The notes: a model not told the origin generated them from the sequence alone. DNA of 64,000 nt from Hypomyces perniciosus (GCA_008477525.1 SPDT01000005.1:310001-374000), one strand, 5' to 3'; positions 11,059-22,581 are shown, counted from the stretch's first letter. Made by a program: numbers and translations.

Positions 11059-11565
11059 GAAGCGAACGCCTCGCATTTTGAATAATTTGTCATGCACGAA
11101 GTATAGCCGGCTTACTCAAATAAACAGCCAAAAGTCTACTTACGGTTTAAACTTTGGATTTCTATTGATCAATACTATCAGCCATAGCTTCGTAAATGCC
11201 CAATGCCAATTGCATGCATAATATATATCTCCTCTCTCGCGAATTCGCCAATAATACGGAGTGCATGGAGAGTTCTCTTGTTGTCAAGAGGGGTAAACAA
11301 TGAAGCCACAGTTTTTCCAAGTACACCCCTACACGTGACGTCAGCAAAGGGAAGTATTATTACTATGAAATAATAATGATGTCCCAAACTCTTGGAACGG
11401 CTGCAGCATCCCCAACACAACGGAGTAATCTGTACTTCGTACTACCTCGTTCATCTGAGACATACCTAACTTCGTGTCCTACCTATGCAATACCCCTGCG
11501 GAATATCGGCTTCTTTTCCTCATTCTTTACACCGCCAAGACACTGTTTCTGTCGGCACGGGGTAA
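11059..11565. other. Upstream region of the gag ORF, no LTR seen
   Basis: I compared this region by eye with 13003-13700 for long terminal repeats and found none. It contains a short run of frames without features and a pyrimidine-rich leader directly before the gag ATG. Confidence 0.4.
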
Positions 11566-13002
11566 ATGGCGATGCTCACAGACAATGAGAAATTCACCAT
11601 TCTCAACGGTCCCGATGACTGGGAGACATGGCTCAAGGAGCTCGAATCAAGAGTGCACCCCATACTATGGGATCACATGTTTCTGGAAGATCCAGGCCAT
11701 GACCTCATGCCGTGCCCAGTCAGGCCGCAATACTCCGACCTGTCGCCCAGCGCGACCAAGGAGACGGATCTGTCGCCCGCCCAGCAGAGGATATTCGAGG
11801 CGGCCGTTCGGGACTATGAACTGCAGAGAAAGGAGTTTGAGACCCAAGCAAAGCTGATCAAACAAGCTAGGGACGCAATTACTGAGTCGGTCGGTAGCGT
11901 GAAAGTCAACCTGCTGGAGAATACAGATACACTGAGGCAGTGGGTGAAGCTGCTTGAGCAATGCACAGCCCCGTCGCAGGCTTATATGATGGCAAAAATC
12001 CGAAGGGAGTACGATGAAGTGATCAAAGGCTTCAGACGGACGAGACTCCAAGCCCAATGGCTAGACAAATGGGAGTCCGTCATCCAGTCTGGCATCAAAT
12101 ACAAGGTTCCTGAAATGCAAGGCAGTCAGTGGCTGCGTGATATAGCACTGCTGATCAGGTCTACCAACGACAGCTACGCGTCAGAACTGATCGCTTTGGC
12201 GCAGAAGGCCGATGATCAGGAAGCGGCTTCGAGGCAGCAGGGTCGCATGGCGATTACACAGCTGGCGACAATCGCTGCCCAGATCAATGACCTGAACGCC
12301 TTGATCAACCAAAGCAATCAGCCGCAGGACCCATCCTCCATCATCGTAGGCGGTGATGAGAGTGAAGCTACCACCAAGCAAGTGATTACTCAAATCATTG
12401 GGCAACTCGCAGCACAGCTCAGTGTCTCGGCGGTGCTGACAGACGCGGATTGGTCCCATCACAGCTTATACAAAGATGTTTCATCAAGGTTGCGGGAATT
12501 GGCCATGCAATGCAAGCCAGACTTCCCAGTACCCGCGAAGAGAAAGAGGCACCCAGATGAGGACCCGAAAGAGCTCGATCTGAAAGATTTGTTCCCACCG
12601 TCGCATCTTAAGAAAAGGTCCGAGGGTGGGATAAGTGAAGGGAGATTAAGCGAGAACAACAATCATCATGAAAGCAGACAACACAACCACAACAAGGCCG
12701 ACGCTCGACATCACGAGAACAACAAACCAGACGGCAGAAACCATCATCGTCATGAGAGCAACGGCCACAGCCCACACGAGGGGAAGACGCACGGGAGACA
12801 TCATAAGGGCGTCGACTGTGCCGCCTGTGGGATGTGGGGACACGATGCCAGCCGATGCTGGTACGTCTTCGACGACTTAAAGCCACTTGGCAGAGCGCAA
12901 AACGAATGGCGCGCGGAAAAGGCGAAGGAGTATCTCAGAACAGACGGTCACCTCCGATGGATGGTCGAATCGCGACGTGTTAAGAAAGAAGTCGATGACT
13001 GA
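11566..13002 (+). CDS. Stand-alone retrotransposon-type Gag protein
   Basis: An intact 478-residue frame. It begins with a capsid-like helical region (residues ~10-330, with WETWLKELES near the N-terminus) of the kind seen in fungal Ty1/copia Gag proteins. A basic linker (KRKRHPDEDP) and a strikingly His/Asn-rich segment (~360-420) follow. A CCHC zinc knuckle, CAACGMWGHDASRC (C-x2-C-x4-H-x4-C), lies near residue 430. The protein stops about 35 residues later. No protease, integrase or reverse transcriptase frame follows and no LTR pair is visible. It is therefore either a domesticated gag, a non-autonomous element, or a relic whose gag happens to be intact. Confidence 0.7.
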   Translation: MAMLTDNEKFTILNGPDDWETWLKELESRVHPILWDHMFLEDPGHDLMPCPVRPQYSDLSPSATKETDLSPAQQRIFEAAVRDYELQRKEFETQAKLIKQARDAITESVGSVKVNLLENTDTLRQWVKLLEQCTAPSQAYMMAKIRREYDEVIKGFRRTRLQAQWLDKWESVIQSGIKYKVPEMQGSQWLRDIALLIRSTNDSYASELIALAQKADDQEAASRQQGRMAITQLATIAAQINDLNALINQSNQPQDPSSIIVGGDESEATTKQVITQIIGQLAAQLSVSAVLTDADWSHHSLYKDVSSRLRELAMQCKPDFPVPAKRKRHPDEDPKELDLKDLFPPSHLKKRSEGGISEGRLSENNNHHESRQHNHNKADARHHENNKPDGRNHHRHESNGHSPHEGKTHGRHHKGVDCAACGMWGHDASRCWYVFDDLKPLGRAQNEWRAEKAKEYLRTDGHLRWMVESRRVKKEVDD

Positions 13003-14338
13003 GCCATTGTTCATTCACTGCCAAAAACAAAACCCGCATGAAACGGAGATGCGAACACGGCCGAGAATTGGCCTCGAACATTATTATTAACAGCATTCGA
13101 GCTTTGCTGTGGAAAGTTGGCCCGAAAAGAAAGCCATGGTTGCATGTGCAAATAACATGCTCCAAGTTCGCAAGGTTATAATACCAGTCATTACCGAAAA
13201 CATTACAAGGGACATCCAAGGGCGAAGAGACGATATGATATTTGGCGGTAGATCTCCGTGATCCTACTTTCTTATACTTATAGGTTCTAAATATTAGACA
13301 TTTGACGCCAAAGCGTAGCCTGATTGAAGTGAGGTGACTGTCCGCCCTGTGATAGGCAACATCCGTTGGAAATGCAGCGGATCGTCCCGTGTCGCTTAAA
13401 AGGATCTCACGGATAGTCACGTTCACCGGATTCTGCGAGGTGCCGCCAGACCCGGATTTTTCAGCTTGATTAAGGAACCGAAAGTTTTGCTGAACCGATG
13501 CATAAACGGGTTTCGCGGGTGCATCAGGGACTCACCCGCATGCGGAGATTGAAGCGCCAGTGCATGTATTTTTATGTACTCCGTACGGAGTAGTATAATA
13601 AAGAGACGCCACCTGAATCATACCTAGGTACCTAGGCGGACATGAACGGAGCGCAGAAACTCCGGGCACCACCAAATGCCCGTCCGGATCGAGGACTTGG
13701 GAATAATAAGCAAGCACATGACAGATACCGAGGCGTCAGAGGATGAATCCGTCTTTCACGGTAGTACGGAGCACGGAACATGTCAGCAGCTGTCGGGATT
13801 ATCAGACATGTCAGCCTCCCGAGCCATCCGCATTAGTAGCATCGCGAGGCTTCGGACATCGATCCATCAGTCATCAGTCATCAGTCATCAGCCAGCCGTG
13901 AATCCACGGACTTCCACATGAACGCGCCCGCAGTGAACGATACGAAGCACTCGGTAAATAATTATATACATAGTTTTCAGAATCCTGTTTTTGCGAGAAT
14001 AGCAGTCATCTTACCAAGTACCGAGTGCAGTATTAATAGTAGGTAATCGCTTTCTAAGCGCCCTCTCCGTCTGTCTCAGTCATCGGCATCCCGAACATGC
14101 CGCATTCCTTCCAGCCTCCATTTCAGTGACCCCCCACACACCAACTCTCCCATTACTTATCTTGAAAGACGCAGGTTCCCCCCCCCCCGCAAGGGCCGTC
14201 GTAAGCTGTCCAGTCTTTGCTCTTTTCAACCCTTAGGGCATCCCTCCCTCCCTTTTGCTATACTACTACGGAGTACTACTGCACTGCTCCGTTCCGTTAC
14301 ATATCTCCGTATCCCCGGACCTCCTCTTATCGTTTATC
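13003..14338. other. Intergenic region, promoter of the Sec14-like gene
   Basis: No pol-like sequence follows the gag ORF. A TCATCAG heptamer is repeated about four times at 13865-13891. Inverted TACTCCGTA words lie at 13577-13592, and another copy is near 14266. A poly-C run sits at about 14176-14189. The last 200 bp are pyrimidine-rich, typical of a fungal promoter or leader. Confidence 0.5.
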
Positions 14339-15788
14339 ATGACGGCCGATCCGGCGCTCGAGGGCTCCACCGCGGCTTCGCGGGTCAGATCCTCGACTTC
14401 GACGGTTAGTCAAGCCGCGGCGGCTGCTGCTGCGGGTGTTTTCCCAAACGGCCACCTCGGACACTTGAGCGCGCCGCAGGAGGAGGCGTTGGACAGGTTC
14501 AAGGCGGTTATCGAGGAGAACGGCCTGTGGAAGAGCGGGCCGCCGCCGTCGCATGACGACCAGACGCTGTTGCGCTACTTGCGCGCGCGACGATGGATCC
14601 CAGAGGACGCCTTGATTCAGTTCAAGGACACGGAGGAGTGGCGCGCTGCGAACGAGGTTGATGTGCTGTATCGCACCATTGAGCTCGATGCGTACGAGCA
14701 GAGTCGCCGTCTGGTATGTCCTCTCCCCCTTTCCCCTCTCGCAAAACCATATGTAAACAGACAGCTAAACGCGAAAACCGCAGTATCCCCAATGGACAGG
14801 CCGCCGCGACCGCCGCGGTATCCCTCTCTACGTCTTCGAGATCCGGCACCTCGACAACAAAACCATCGCCAACTACGAGCGCCTCGGCGCCAACAGCACC
14901 TTCTCCCAGGCCAAAACCGACGGCAACACGCCCCCCGGGCTGCTCCGCCTCTTCGCGCTCTACGAGAACCTGACGCGCTTCAACCATCCCTTCTGCACGC
15001 ACCTCCTCGCCAACCGCGAGAACCCCGACGTGCCCGTGACCATGAGCACCAACATCGTCGACATCTCGGGTGTGGGGCTCAAGCAGTTCTGGAACCTCAA
15101 GGGCCACATGCAGGTGGCTTCGCAGCTCGCGACGGCGCATTACCCCGAGACGCTGGATCGCATCTTCATCATTGGCGCGCCCATGTTCTTCAGCACAGTT
15201 TGGGGCTGGATCAAGCGCTGGTTCGACCCGATTACCGTGTCCAAGATTTTCGTCCTGGCGCCTCATGAGGTGAAGCCCACGCTGGAGAGCTTCATCGAGC
15301 CCCGGAACATCCCCAAGAAGTACGGCGGCGAGTTGGACTACACGTTTGGCCAGTTGGGCAACCCTGACCCTTTGTGGGATGGCGTTGTGAGGTGGGAGAA
15401 TGGCCACTCGACGTTCCCCAGCGGGCCGCTGCTGTGGGAAGATGTCCAAGGCGAGGATCGACTCGCGTGTGTCCGGTTAGGCGCCGAAGGTGGAAAAACG
15501 AAGAGGGAGGTTGTCTGCACGATCCCCAAAGCGTGGCAGCCTCAGGAACAAGCCGCTGACGAAACAACGGGAACGACTACGACCACGACCAGTACATCTA
15601 TCAACACCGCTGCCACCACTATTGCGGATGTATCTGAGGGAACACAGACCGGTGGGTTGCAGACGCACGATGACGCCACACAAACCGATGGCGCCGCGGA
15701 GGCAATTGAGAAGTTGAAGATTGAAGACGAGAAGCACAATGATACCAAGATCACAGAGGTGCCGCCAGCCTCTGCCACTGTTGCATGA
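14339..15788 (+). CDS. Sec14-like CRAL-TRIO lipid-transfer protein (two exons)
   Basis: Exon 1 is 14339-14713 and exon 2 is 14784-15788, with a 70-nt GTATGT..CAG intron in phase 0. The product is 459 residues. The order is an Ala/Ser-rich N-terminus, a CRAL-TRIO N-terminal helical bundle (~50-105, including LLRYLRARRW), the CRAL-TRIO lipid-binding domain (~125-300), and a Thr-rich low-complexity tail. In the domain, NIVDISGVGLKQFW and FDPITVSKIFVL line up with the yeast Sec14 strands and gating helix. Such proteins exchange phosphatidylinositol and phosphatidylcholine between membranes. The frame is open 28 codons further upstream, but I start at the ATG closest to the conserved region. Confidence 0.92.
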
Positions 15789-16181
15789 ACGGACCAGAAA
15801 GACGAGTAAATGGCCGGGAAAAAAAATCGACGTGGACAGTACCACGTATACCCCCCCTTTTGGAGTATCACGGGGGAATGGTGTTTTGCATGGGGATTTT
15901 CAGGATTATTGCCTGCGACGACGGTATATATATATCACTTCTCAGGGAAGCAGACGGCCTTGAGAGTATTTTCAGGCTCAAGGGGAGTACATCTTATACC
16001 AGTATCCATGGCGAATATGTATTATACAAACATGCGTTAGCGAGTCAATGGACTCTATAGAATTATTATTATTGTTGTGTTGCAGTATCTTCTCTGCCTG
16101 TGGAAAATGTAACAGCATAGTTACCAGATGTCTTTCTAATTGCTTCTCGGCCAGCATGTTTGGCCATGTTTATCCAAATCC
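15789..16181. other. Convergent 3' region
   Basis: The space between two converging genes. It is AT-rich with a TATATATATA tract near 15926 and no coding potential that I trust. Confidence 0.4.
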
Positions 16182-16928
16182 TCACGTCTCTCCTTTCCCA
16201 ACGCCCCTCCTCCTCCTCCACTCCTCCACCCCCTTGCCACTTTCCTCCCACGTCACACCATTTCTCACCAACCTCATTGTCACGCCCAACTGCTCCGTCT
16301 CCCTATTCCTCGCCTCATCATCGAAAAACAGCATGTCCTCATACCGCAGTCCCGTTTTCTTCTGCAGCGCTTCGAAATGCCGAATCTTACTGCCCGGGTA
16401 AATCTCCAACCCACCGTCAAAGGCATCTATCGCAACAGCAGCCCTCCTGCTGCGCGACCCCGATGATTTCTTCTCTTCCCCATCGGTCGCAGGGGGTAGG
16501 TGTAAGCCCTTGAGTAATTCGCGCGCTAGACTCGGTGCGCTGGTTCGCGATGCCACGCCTAGCTTGATTTTCGCCGTCGCGCAGAGGTGAGGCAGGACCT
16601 GGAGAATCGCGGGCACGTCGCTGTAAAAGGCGAACTCCTCGCCGCTGCGGTCTGTGGCGGCGGTGTGTTGCGCGTTGATTTTGAGGGGCGGAGTGACGTG
16701 GGTGTCGACCCAGAAGGGCCACAGCGTGTAATCGAGATCGAAGACGATGAGTTTGGGGAACGGGAGCGACGGGTCGGCGAGAGAGGCGGGGAGATTGCTG
16801 TTGGTGATGGCAGCAGCAGCTGTCGTGTTGAAGGTCGGCGTTGTTGGTGTGTTTGTGCCGGTGGAGGGGAGAGAGAGCGAGAGAGAGAGATTGGATGACG
16901 AGGTCTGAAAGGAGAGCTTTCTGGGCAT
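16182..16928 (-). CDS. Magnesium-dependent phosphatase-1 (MDP1) family HAD phosphatase
   Basis: A single-exon gene of 248 residues. After a ~55-residue Ser/Thr/Ala-rich leader comes the HAD motif I, FDLDYTLWP, with nucleophile Asp64 and acid/base Asp66. The DLDYTLWP form is characteristic of the MDP-1 subfamily. Motif II is in GVASRTSAP (~130), and the acidic motif FFDDEARN lies near residue 197 with a Lys (KIRHF) ahead of it. MDP-1 enzymes dephosphorylate phosphotyrosine or sugar and glycated-protein phosphates in vitro. The cellular substrate in fungi is not settled. A Ser/Arg-rich insertion (EEKKSSGSRSRR) sits between motifs II and III. Confidence 0.9.
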   Translation of the reverse strand: MPRKLSFQTSSSNLSLSLSLPSTGTNTPTTPTFNTTAAAAITNSNLPASLADPSLPFPKLIVFDLDYTLWPFWVDTHVTPPLKINAQHTAATDRSGEEFAFYSDVPAILQVLPHLCATAKIKLGVASRTSAPSLARELLKGLHLPPATDGEEKKSSGSRSRRAAVAIDAFDGGLEIYPGSKIRHFEALQKKTGLRYEDMLFFDDEARNRETEQLGVTMRLVRNGVTWEESGKGVEEWRRRRGVGKGET

Positions 16929-17044
16929 GGCGGAGGAATTAATTGCCGTTCAATATACGGAGTACTGACATTGAAGGGTAGATATGAAGTTGATAGATGG
17001 AGGGGCAGAGGGCGATGGCGGAGTTGTCATCCCCAGGGTTAGGG

Positions 17045-17422
17045 TCAGTGCGCATGGTAGTGTTTGATGCCTTGCATTTTGAGCCACCGCCGCAACGTAT
17101 GCCTCGTGCAGCTCAGATTGGCATGTTTGATGATTTCTCCGTATGTGACGGAAGGGGTTTGCTCGATCATTTGAAGGATATAATTCCTCTTGCTCTCTGT
17201 AATCTTTGGCGGCCGCCCCGAGCGCGGTTTCGATTTGCCGGCCTGTTGCTCTCGATAGCGTCGAATGATGCCATACACAGCGCCTCGTGTTAGTCCCTCT
17301 TTAAGGGCGATCTGTGACACTGTTGCGTTCAGCTCGAATGCCGCTGCGACCCGCGTCCTCATGTGAGGGCTCCATTCTTTTTTCGGTGCCGCATTTTCAG
17401 TATTTTCAGCATTTTCAACCAT
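17045..17422 (-). pseudogene. Truncated Tc1/mariner-type transposase (DNA-binding half only)
   Basis: The 125-residue frame contains the paired helix-turn-helix DNA-binding region of a Tc1/impala-like transposase: a first HTH around TVSQIALKEGLTRGAVYGII, a GRPPK AT-hook-like linker, and a second HTH around SCTRHTLRRWL. It stops abruptly at HYHAH where a DDE/DDD catalytic domain should begin, so it cannot catalyse transposition. The break lies next to GGGTTAGGGT (about 17036-17045), which resembles 1.5 telomere repeats. The 5' side up to ~17560 may be the remaining element leader. Terminal repeats were not identified. Confidence 0.75.
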
Positions 17423-17642
17423 TCTTTTGGGTGTGATGTTGTTGCTAAAGTTGAAGCTGAGTTGGACAAAGGTGATGTCGTAATGGTTCCTGCTGAGGCG
17501 GCCCCGCCTTTATACATTTCGGGACTTTTGTGTACTTCGCTTCGTACTCCTTAGGGTGCTATTATATTGCAACACGCTGATATAAGACCATTGGCAACCC
17601 AAAAAAAAAGAAGAAATGCTAACAGAATCCCCAAGTATGCAT

Positions 17643-19488
17643 CTAATTCTTTCCTCCTCCTTCAAGCAGGTCCTCCCCTGTTGGGCCGCTGCACTTCAAG
17701 CCCTCCATCAGCTTTTCATCTACACTCGCCTCCTGAGCCTGGCCTGCTGTATCCTTGAGGCTCTTGATGCTACTGGCCCTGCTCACATCCGCACTCAACG
17801 GGCTCTGCACCCTTAGCCCTAGGTCCTTTCCCGTCGTCTCCAGAGTCTCGCCACTTTCGGTACCCTTCCAGTTAGCGGCCGCGACTTGCAGAACAGGCTC
17901 TCCCTCCTTGGGCTCGCTAACCTCCTGACCAGGAACTGGTGCGCCGCCATCAGCAACTCGCCATACTACTGACATTCGATCCAGTGCCCTTGCGCCCTTC
18001 CTACTAGACCCTCTGATACCATCCATAGCATCCCACTCTATTGAGAAGATCCCGCTGTCATTCGGCTTCCCATCCTGTTCAGGGCCTTGCCCCTCGAAAA
18101 AGGCATTAAACCAGACATGACCAACTGCTGTCACCATTGTGAGCCCCATGGCTTTGGGTGTCCTATTCCGCCGCTCCACTGAAATGTTGATGTCGCTGTT
18201 GGGGATGCGAATGGGCTGGTTGGGCTTGAAGATGACAGCCATGCCTCCTGGCTCCTGGTCCTCTGGTGGTTCGGTACGGACCTCAGCCGATGACGGCCCC
18301 GGAATGGCTCCAGATTCGGGTGTTATCTTGGCCCTTAATTTATCCACCTTTTGATGAGACCCAGGTGGTGATACTTTCTGGATAAGACTGGCGCCTTTTC
18401 GTCTGAACAGCTGTTCCATCGATTGATCCGAAGGTCGTCGTGATGTATCATCAGATTTGTCGTTCTTCTGCTCATCATTCGCCGCCTCTGAGAATTCCAC
18501 CTGATCGGGAACCTTTTCCTTGGGGTTGGTCGAATATCCCGCCAAATCCCACATTATCTCTGAGAGACCGCCGCCCTCAGGTGCATCTCCTTCCACCACC
18601 ACCCTCTCCTCCTTCTTGAACGTGTGCATCACCTCGATCTTCTTGCCCTCATCGGCAAAGCCTTCAACATCCATCTTCACTCCATTTCGGAGACCCCATA
18701 CGTGAATCTCGATAATCTCAATGGGTCGGTCGACGTACTTCTTGCCACCCTTGGTCCAACGGTCAACATAGCCAACCCATCGCACCTGGGAGGGAATTGA
18801 TACACCGGCTCCAAACTGAGGCCGCATGCGACGTTGAGTAAATCGCGCCAGGGCATCTTCAGCCTTCCACCCCTCCTCTGCAATGAGATAACTGCAACTG
18901 GCGGTCCCGCTTCTTCCCTTCCCAGCCTTGCAGTGAACGACAACGACCCTGTTCTTATTCCTCTCGCCCTTGGCCGGCTTAGAGTCTATTTTCGGGTCTG
19001 GTCCATTGGGTGTGCCAGCTGTGGTCGCTGATGACTGTGATTGCGTATCTTGTGTGGCTTCTTTAACATCGCCGTCGTATAGCCAATTCCTCATGCTAGC
19101 CATTATCATCGGCACGAGTCTAAATGGCGGCGGGTGGTGATCAGGCCACGGGTAGTGCCATATCCGTCCGTAAACAGCTTCATCCGGATATCCCGTCCCC
19201 TCTGCGCGAAACTCCCATATTGCCCAGTCCTTGCCATGCTTTGAGTCTAGGAAGGCGACGAGTTGGTCGAGAGGATTTCGGTAAGCAAGTTGGGGGTACG
19301 TTTGCGACGGTCCTGATCTAGAACACGCAACTCGTGATTAGCCACAGAATGGTAGGAAGATGAATTAACGAAAGCAGTTATTGTACGCACGTAGCAATGA
19401 TATAATCCGTAACATAGCAAAGGTCCAGCCCTGCCTCTGGATGTCGTGATCGCGGACTCGCAATGATTTGCCGCAGAATCGAAGCCAT
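17643..19488 (-). CDS. tep1: PTEN-like phosphatase (two exons)
   Basis: Exon 1 is 19488-19391 and exon 2 is 19317-17643, split by a 73-nt GTGCGT..TAG intron. The product is 590 residues. The phosphatase domain fills the first ~200 residues, with the signature HCKAGKGRSG near residue 160. Its two Lys residues in the P-loop match the PTEN pattern, which favours PtdIns(3,4,5)P3. Upstream, YVTDYIIATSGPSQTYPQLAYRNP and the YPWPDHHPP loop also match the family. A C2-like region with long polar insertions follows, then a Gly/Glu-rich tail. The expected role is to antagonise PI3-kinase signalling at membranes. The protein is longer than human PTEN (403), as fungal orthologues usually are. Confidence 0.92.
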
Positions 19489-20484
19489 GGCGGTAGGTCG
19501 TATACGCTTATTGAAGGCAGACGAAGGATCCGAGACACTGCCACCACGATGCAAGAGGCGCGGCCCTGCAGATACGGTTTAGACAAGCCAAGAAGGCAAT
19601 TTCTCCTCTGGGGGAATTTAATGATCCAGACAGCGACAAAGGCACGAGGACAAGGAGGAGGTAATTAGGTAAAGACAGCTTGAAAGAAAAGGACCCAAAG
19701 CGGCTTTCATTAGGCGCTGTGTCTCGTGCCAGGATTGGATGAAGTCTCAGCACCTGAATCGTCAATGCTACGGGCGTATGGGAGGCCTGCCAGCGGTTGC
19801 AGCAGCGCAGCTCCAGTGAGAGCTTCAGGCGACGTCATCACCACCAGTTGCCCCACGGCGGGTCTTCTTCCCCGCCTGTGCCACAGGTGGCGCCAACTTT
19901 AGTTAGCCACCAGTCTGCTGCTCAGCCACCATCACGGAGCTGGCTTCAAAGCCATGAACAAATTGTGGCAATAACAGACAGTTTGATTACGCATACTCAT
20001 CATCGTGCCAGGGAAAGCATACACGTATTGAAAGAGCTAGAGGAAGCCTAAACAGTAAAAATAGTTACAACGTCAACAAACACCAGTGTAATCCGTTGCA
20101 CACCGTCTTATGCCCTTTTACTGCCAGCCTTGTTCCATGTCCAGTGGAGGGAGGCGTCTCTTCTCCTTGATGACATCTTCCCCAAATCCCCGTTGATCCC
20201 AGCGGTGCTGGAACTCCCCCTGAAAAGCCGACAAAAACCATTATTGGATCCAGTAGATCATAGATTTGGTCCCGGTTCCTGCAGGTCAAATCCGTTTGTC
20301 GCAAAGCCAAGGGTCGGTTGACTTCTATTCCAGTTGGGAATTTCAGTCATCTGCCTTGGTAGCGTCGTCACCGGTTTTATTTTCCTTGTCTCATGTGTCT
20401 CGTATGAACTATAAGGGCCGCAGGCCGGACACCACACTGTTGGAATAGAGCTCACCACTGCTCTGTAACCGATTTTGTTGTCCA
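19489..20484. other. Intergenic region
   Basis: This is the upstream region of the PTEN-like gene and the downstream region of the Pom33-like gene. Short frames such as 19797-20051 have no support. Confidence 0.4.
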
Positions 20485-21637
20485 TTACGACGTCTTCTTG
20501 GCGGGGCCAGCGCTGACGTACTTGGTAATATCGGTAGCGTCGTGGAACTGGCGGCCGGCGTTCTTGACGCCATCCCAAACCTGCTTGGCGGCGGGAGGAG
20601 TTCCCTGGGCACAAACAAGGTGGTCGACTCGCGCGCTAAGAAGAGCCAGGGAGGTCTGCACATGGCTGCTCTGAGTGTAGCGCGCACGGATGAATGCAGT
20701 GTACAGACCAAGCAGAATCCAGGACCTACGCTGGAAAAGGACGGCAGACAGAAGCACTCGAACCCACAGGAGAATCTCGAGAGTGGCGACGATGGACATG
20801 GACATGTCGTAGTACTCCTTGACGAAGGCGCCGATCTTATCGGCCCAAGGGTTGGTAACCTTGGCCCGAGGAGAGGAACCGTCCGCGGGGGCTGGCGATT
20901 GCATGAAGATGGGAATCAAGTTGGCGCGAGTATAGGTAGCGACGTGGAAGACGGAGTAAACGCAATACGGGAGCAGAGCGAGGGGGTATTGAGGGGAGAG
21001 GAGCCAGACAAGCGCCAGCACTGAGAACAAAGTAGTCAGTAAAATGGCGAATTAGCAAGGGGCTCGTTAACCATACGGAGGTATTGGACGTTCTCATCAG
21101 CCAACAAGCCGATGATGCCATTTGGCATCTTGCTGCCAGTCTTTGCCCGAGCCCGTTGCGTCTTGTAAACAACAATGCCATAGGTCAGGGCAGCTGCGGC
21201 GAAGGAGCATCGATAGGAGAACTGAGCCATGCCGCCATAGTAGTTCATGCGTAGCCAAGAGAAGCTGTATCGGATTGTGGTCAAGATGAGCGTCATGTGC
21301 CTGTGTGAGGTTTCGAGTCAGCGCGTTGCCACGACTTTCCAGTCACCCAGGACGGTTGATTCCTTCGCTTTTGTCCTATGTTGGCGGGGGGGCCTCTTCT
21401 CTTGCTCTCTGTTCTAGGACGTGCATGGAAGAGGTCGAAGGAAATGCTTCAAAGGCGGCGTGGGCAGGGGAGAGCATACCCGGCAAACCAAGCAACTGTG
21501 CGACAGAAGCATCGACGTCAGCAAATCTGAATATGCAGGCGGATTGGGGCTAATCTCGCATGCCACCTACATTGTAGAGTCTGGGCAAGGGCCAGGATGC
21601 GCTCCTGGAGCGGGACATTGGCATTTGGGGGTGCCAT
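20485..21637 (-). CDS. Pom33/Tts1/TMEM33-family membrane protein (four exons, 16-nt micro-exon)
   Basis: Exons are 21637-21571, 21495-21480, 21300-21077 and 21020-20485, giving 280 residues. Exon 2 is only 16 nt, with a CACAG acceptor and a GTATGC donor. Without it the frame meets a stop at once (TGC ACA TGA). With it the protein reads ..LQFAWFAGHMTL.., as expected for the first membrane segment. The family has several transmembrane helices (for example ALVWLLSPQYPLALLPYCVY and a helix near WILLGLYTAFI). It works in ER tubule shaping and nuclear-pore assembly, in ER and nuclear envelope membranes. The C-terminus ends in basic residues (PAKKTS). Confidence in family is high and in the micro-exon good. 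Confidence 0.88.
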
Positions 21638-22581
21638 GATTCTGCGGTGATTCTGCGGTGCTAGCTGCTGTCACGCGAGAGACGGACGAGAACTGAGGGA
21701 TCGCGAGGATGTGCGTAATGCCGCGGCAGACGATATGATGCAGCTGAGTCGTCGTGAGGGGTAGCAGGATGACGCTAATGGGCGGTTCGATCACTAGAGC
21801 AAAGGTTTGGTTTGGGCTAGAGGAGAGGCGATAGGCGATAGGCGAAGAGCGTTCAATCGCAGGTGGAAGAGAACTGTCGACTCGACTCGAACGAAGGCGG
21901 TGATGAAGGAGAAGAAGAAAGGAAGAAGTGGAGATGGATCCCTTCGGGTGGTTTGTGGTGGCTGGAGAGATATGCACGATGAGCAATGTTGTCCAACCAG
22001 GTTTGGAGGTATGAAAGGGAGATGGAAGAGCCTTGGATTTATAAGAGAGAGCTTGCCGTTGCCTAGGAAAATAGGTGGTCTGGTGGGTGCGTCATAGCGA
22101 GTAGGGACCCACTAAAACTCCCTGCAGAGCTACGCTACCAGCTATGGACAGCTTTCAGCATTAACAAGCTACCTAAGGTACCTATGCTAAAAACAACGCT
22201 TCGAGAATAAGGCGATAATGATAATAATGATAATGATAAATATTTTTAACCCCAGTAATCGCCTCCCGAGGGGCATAAAGCACGCTACAAGCACCCTAAG
22301 GATATAGAAAATCTAGATATATAATTAAGTAGGTTATCTAGGCCAACGCGCTTGGCTCAAGTCCTGCAGTTTACATCATACATACGAAGTACAGGATCCC
22401 GCTTAATCCACGGCTTTTATCGAGTCAAATTCCTTATACCTTCTACCCTCACATAGCCCTCACTAATTCGTACGGTTATATATACTCCGTAAGTGAAATG
22501 TATATGCAAAGCTGCTAAAACACTTGTCAAGGGATTCTAAATCTCTCTCCATCCCTCCAACCTCGGCATAACAGTAAATCA
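21638..22581. other. Intergenic region
   Basis: Promoter side of the Pom33-like gene, then the 3' region of the ABCC gene. A simple GATAAT-type repeat lies at about 22211-22240 and one TACTCCGTA word at 22483-22491. No gene is supported. Confidence 0.4.

Noticed and set aside
13865..13891. TCATCAG repeats as a regulatory array
   Set aside because: Four short units without other support are more simply a microsatellite.
14622..15449. 275-codon open frame on the minus strand
   Set aside because: It is antisense to the Sec14-like coding exons in GC-rich codon-biased DNA; its translation is Arg/Val/Glu-rich with no domain. It is a shadow of the real gene.
17036..17045. A true interstitial telomere array
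   Set aside because: Only about one and a half TTAGGG units are present, too few to call; kept only as an oddity at the transposase breakpoint.
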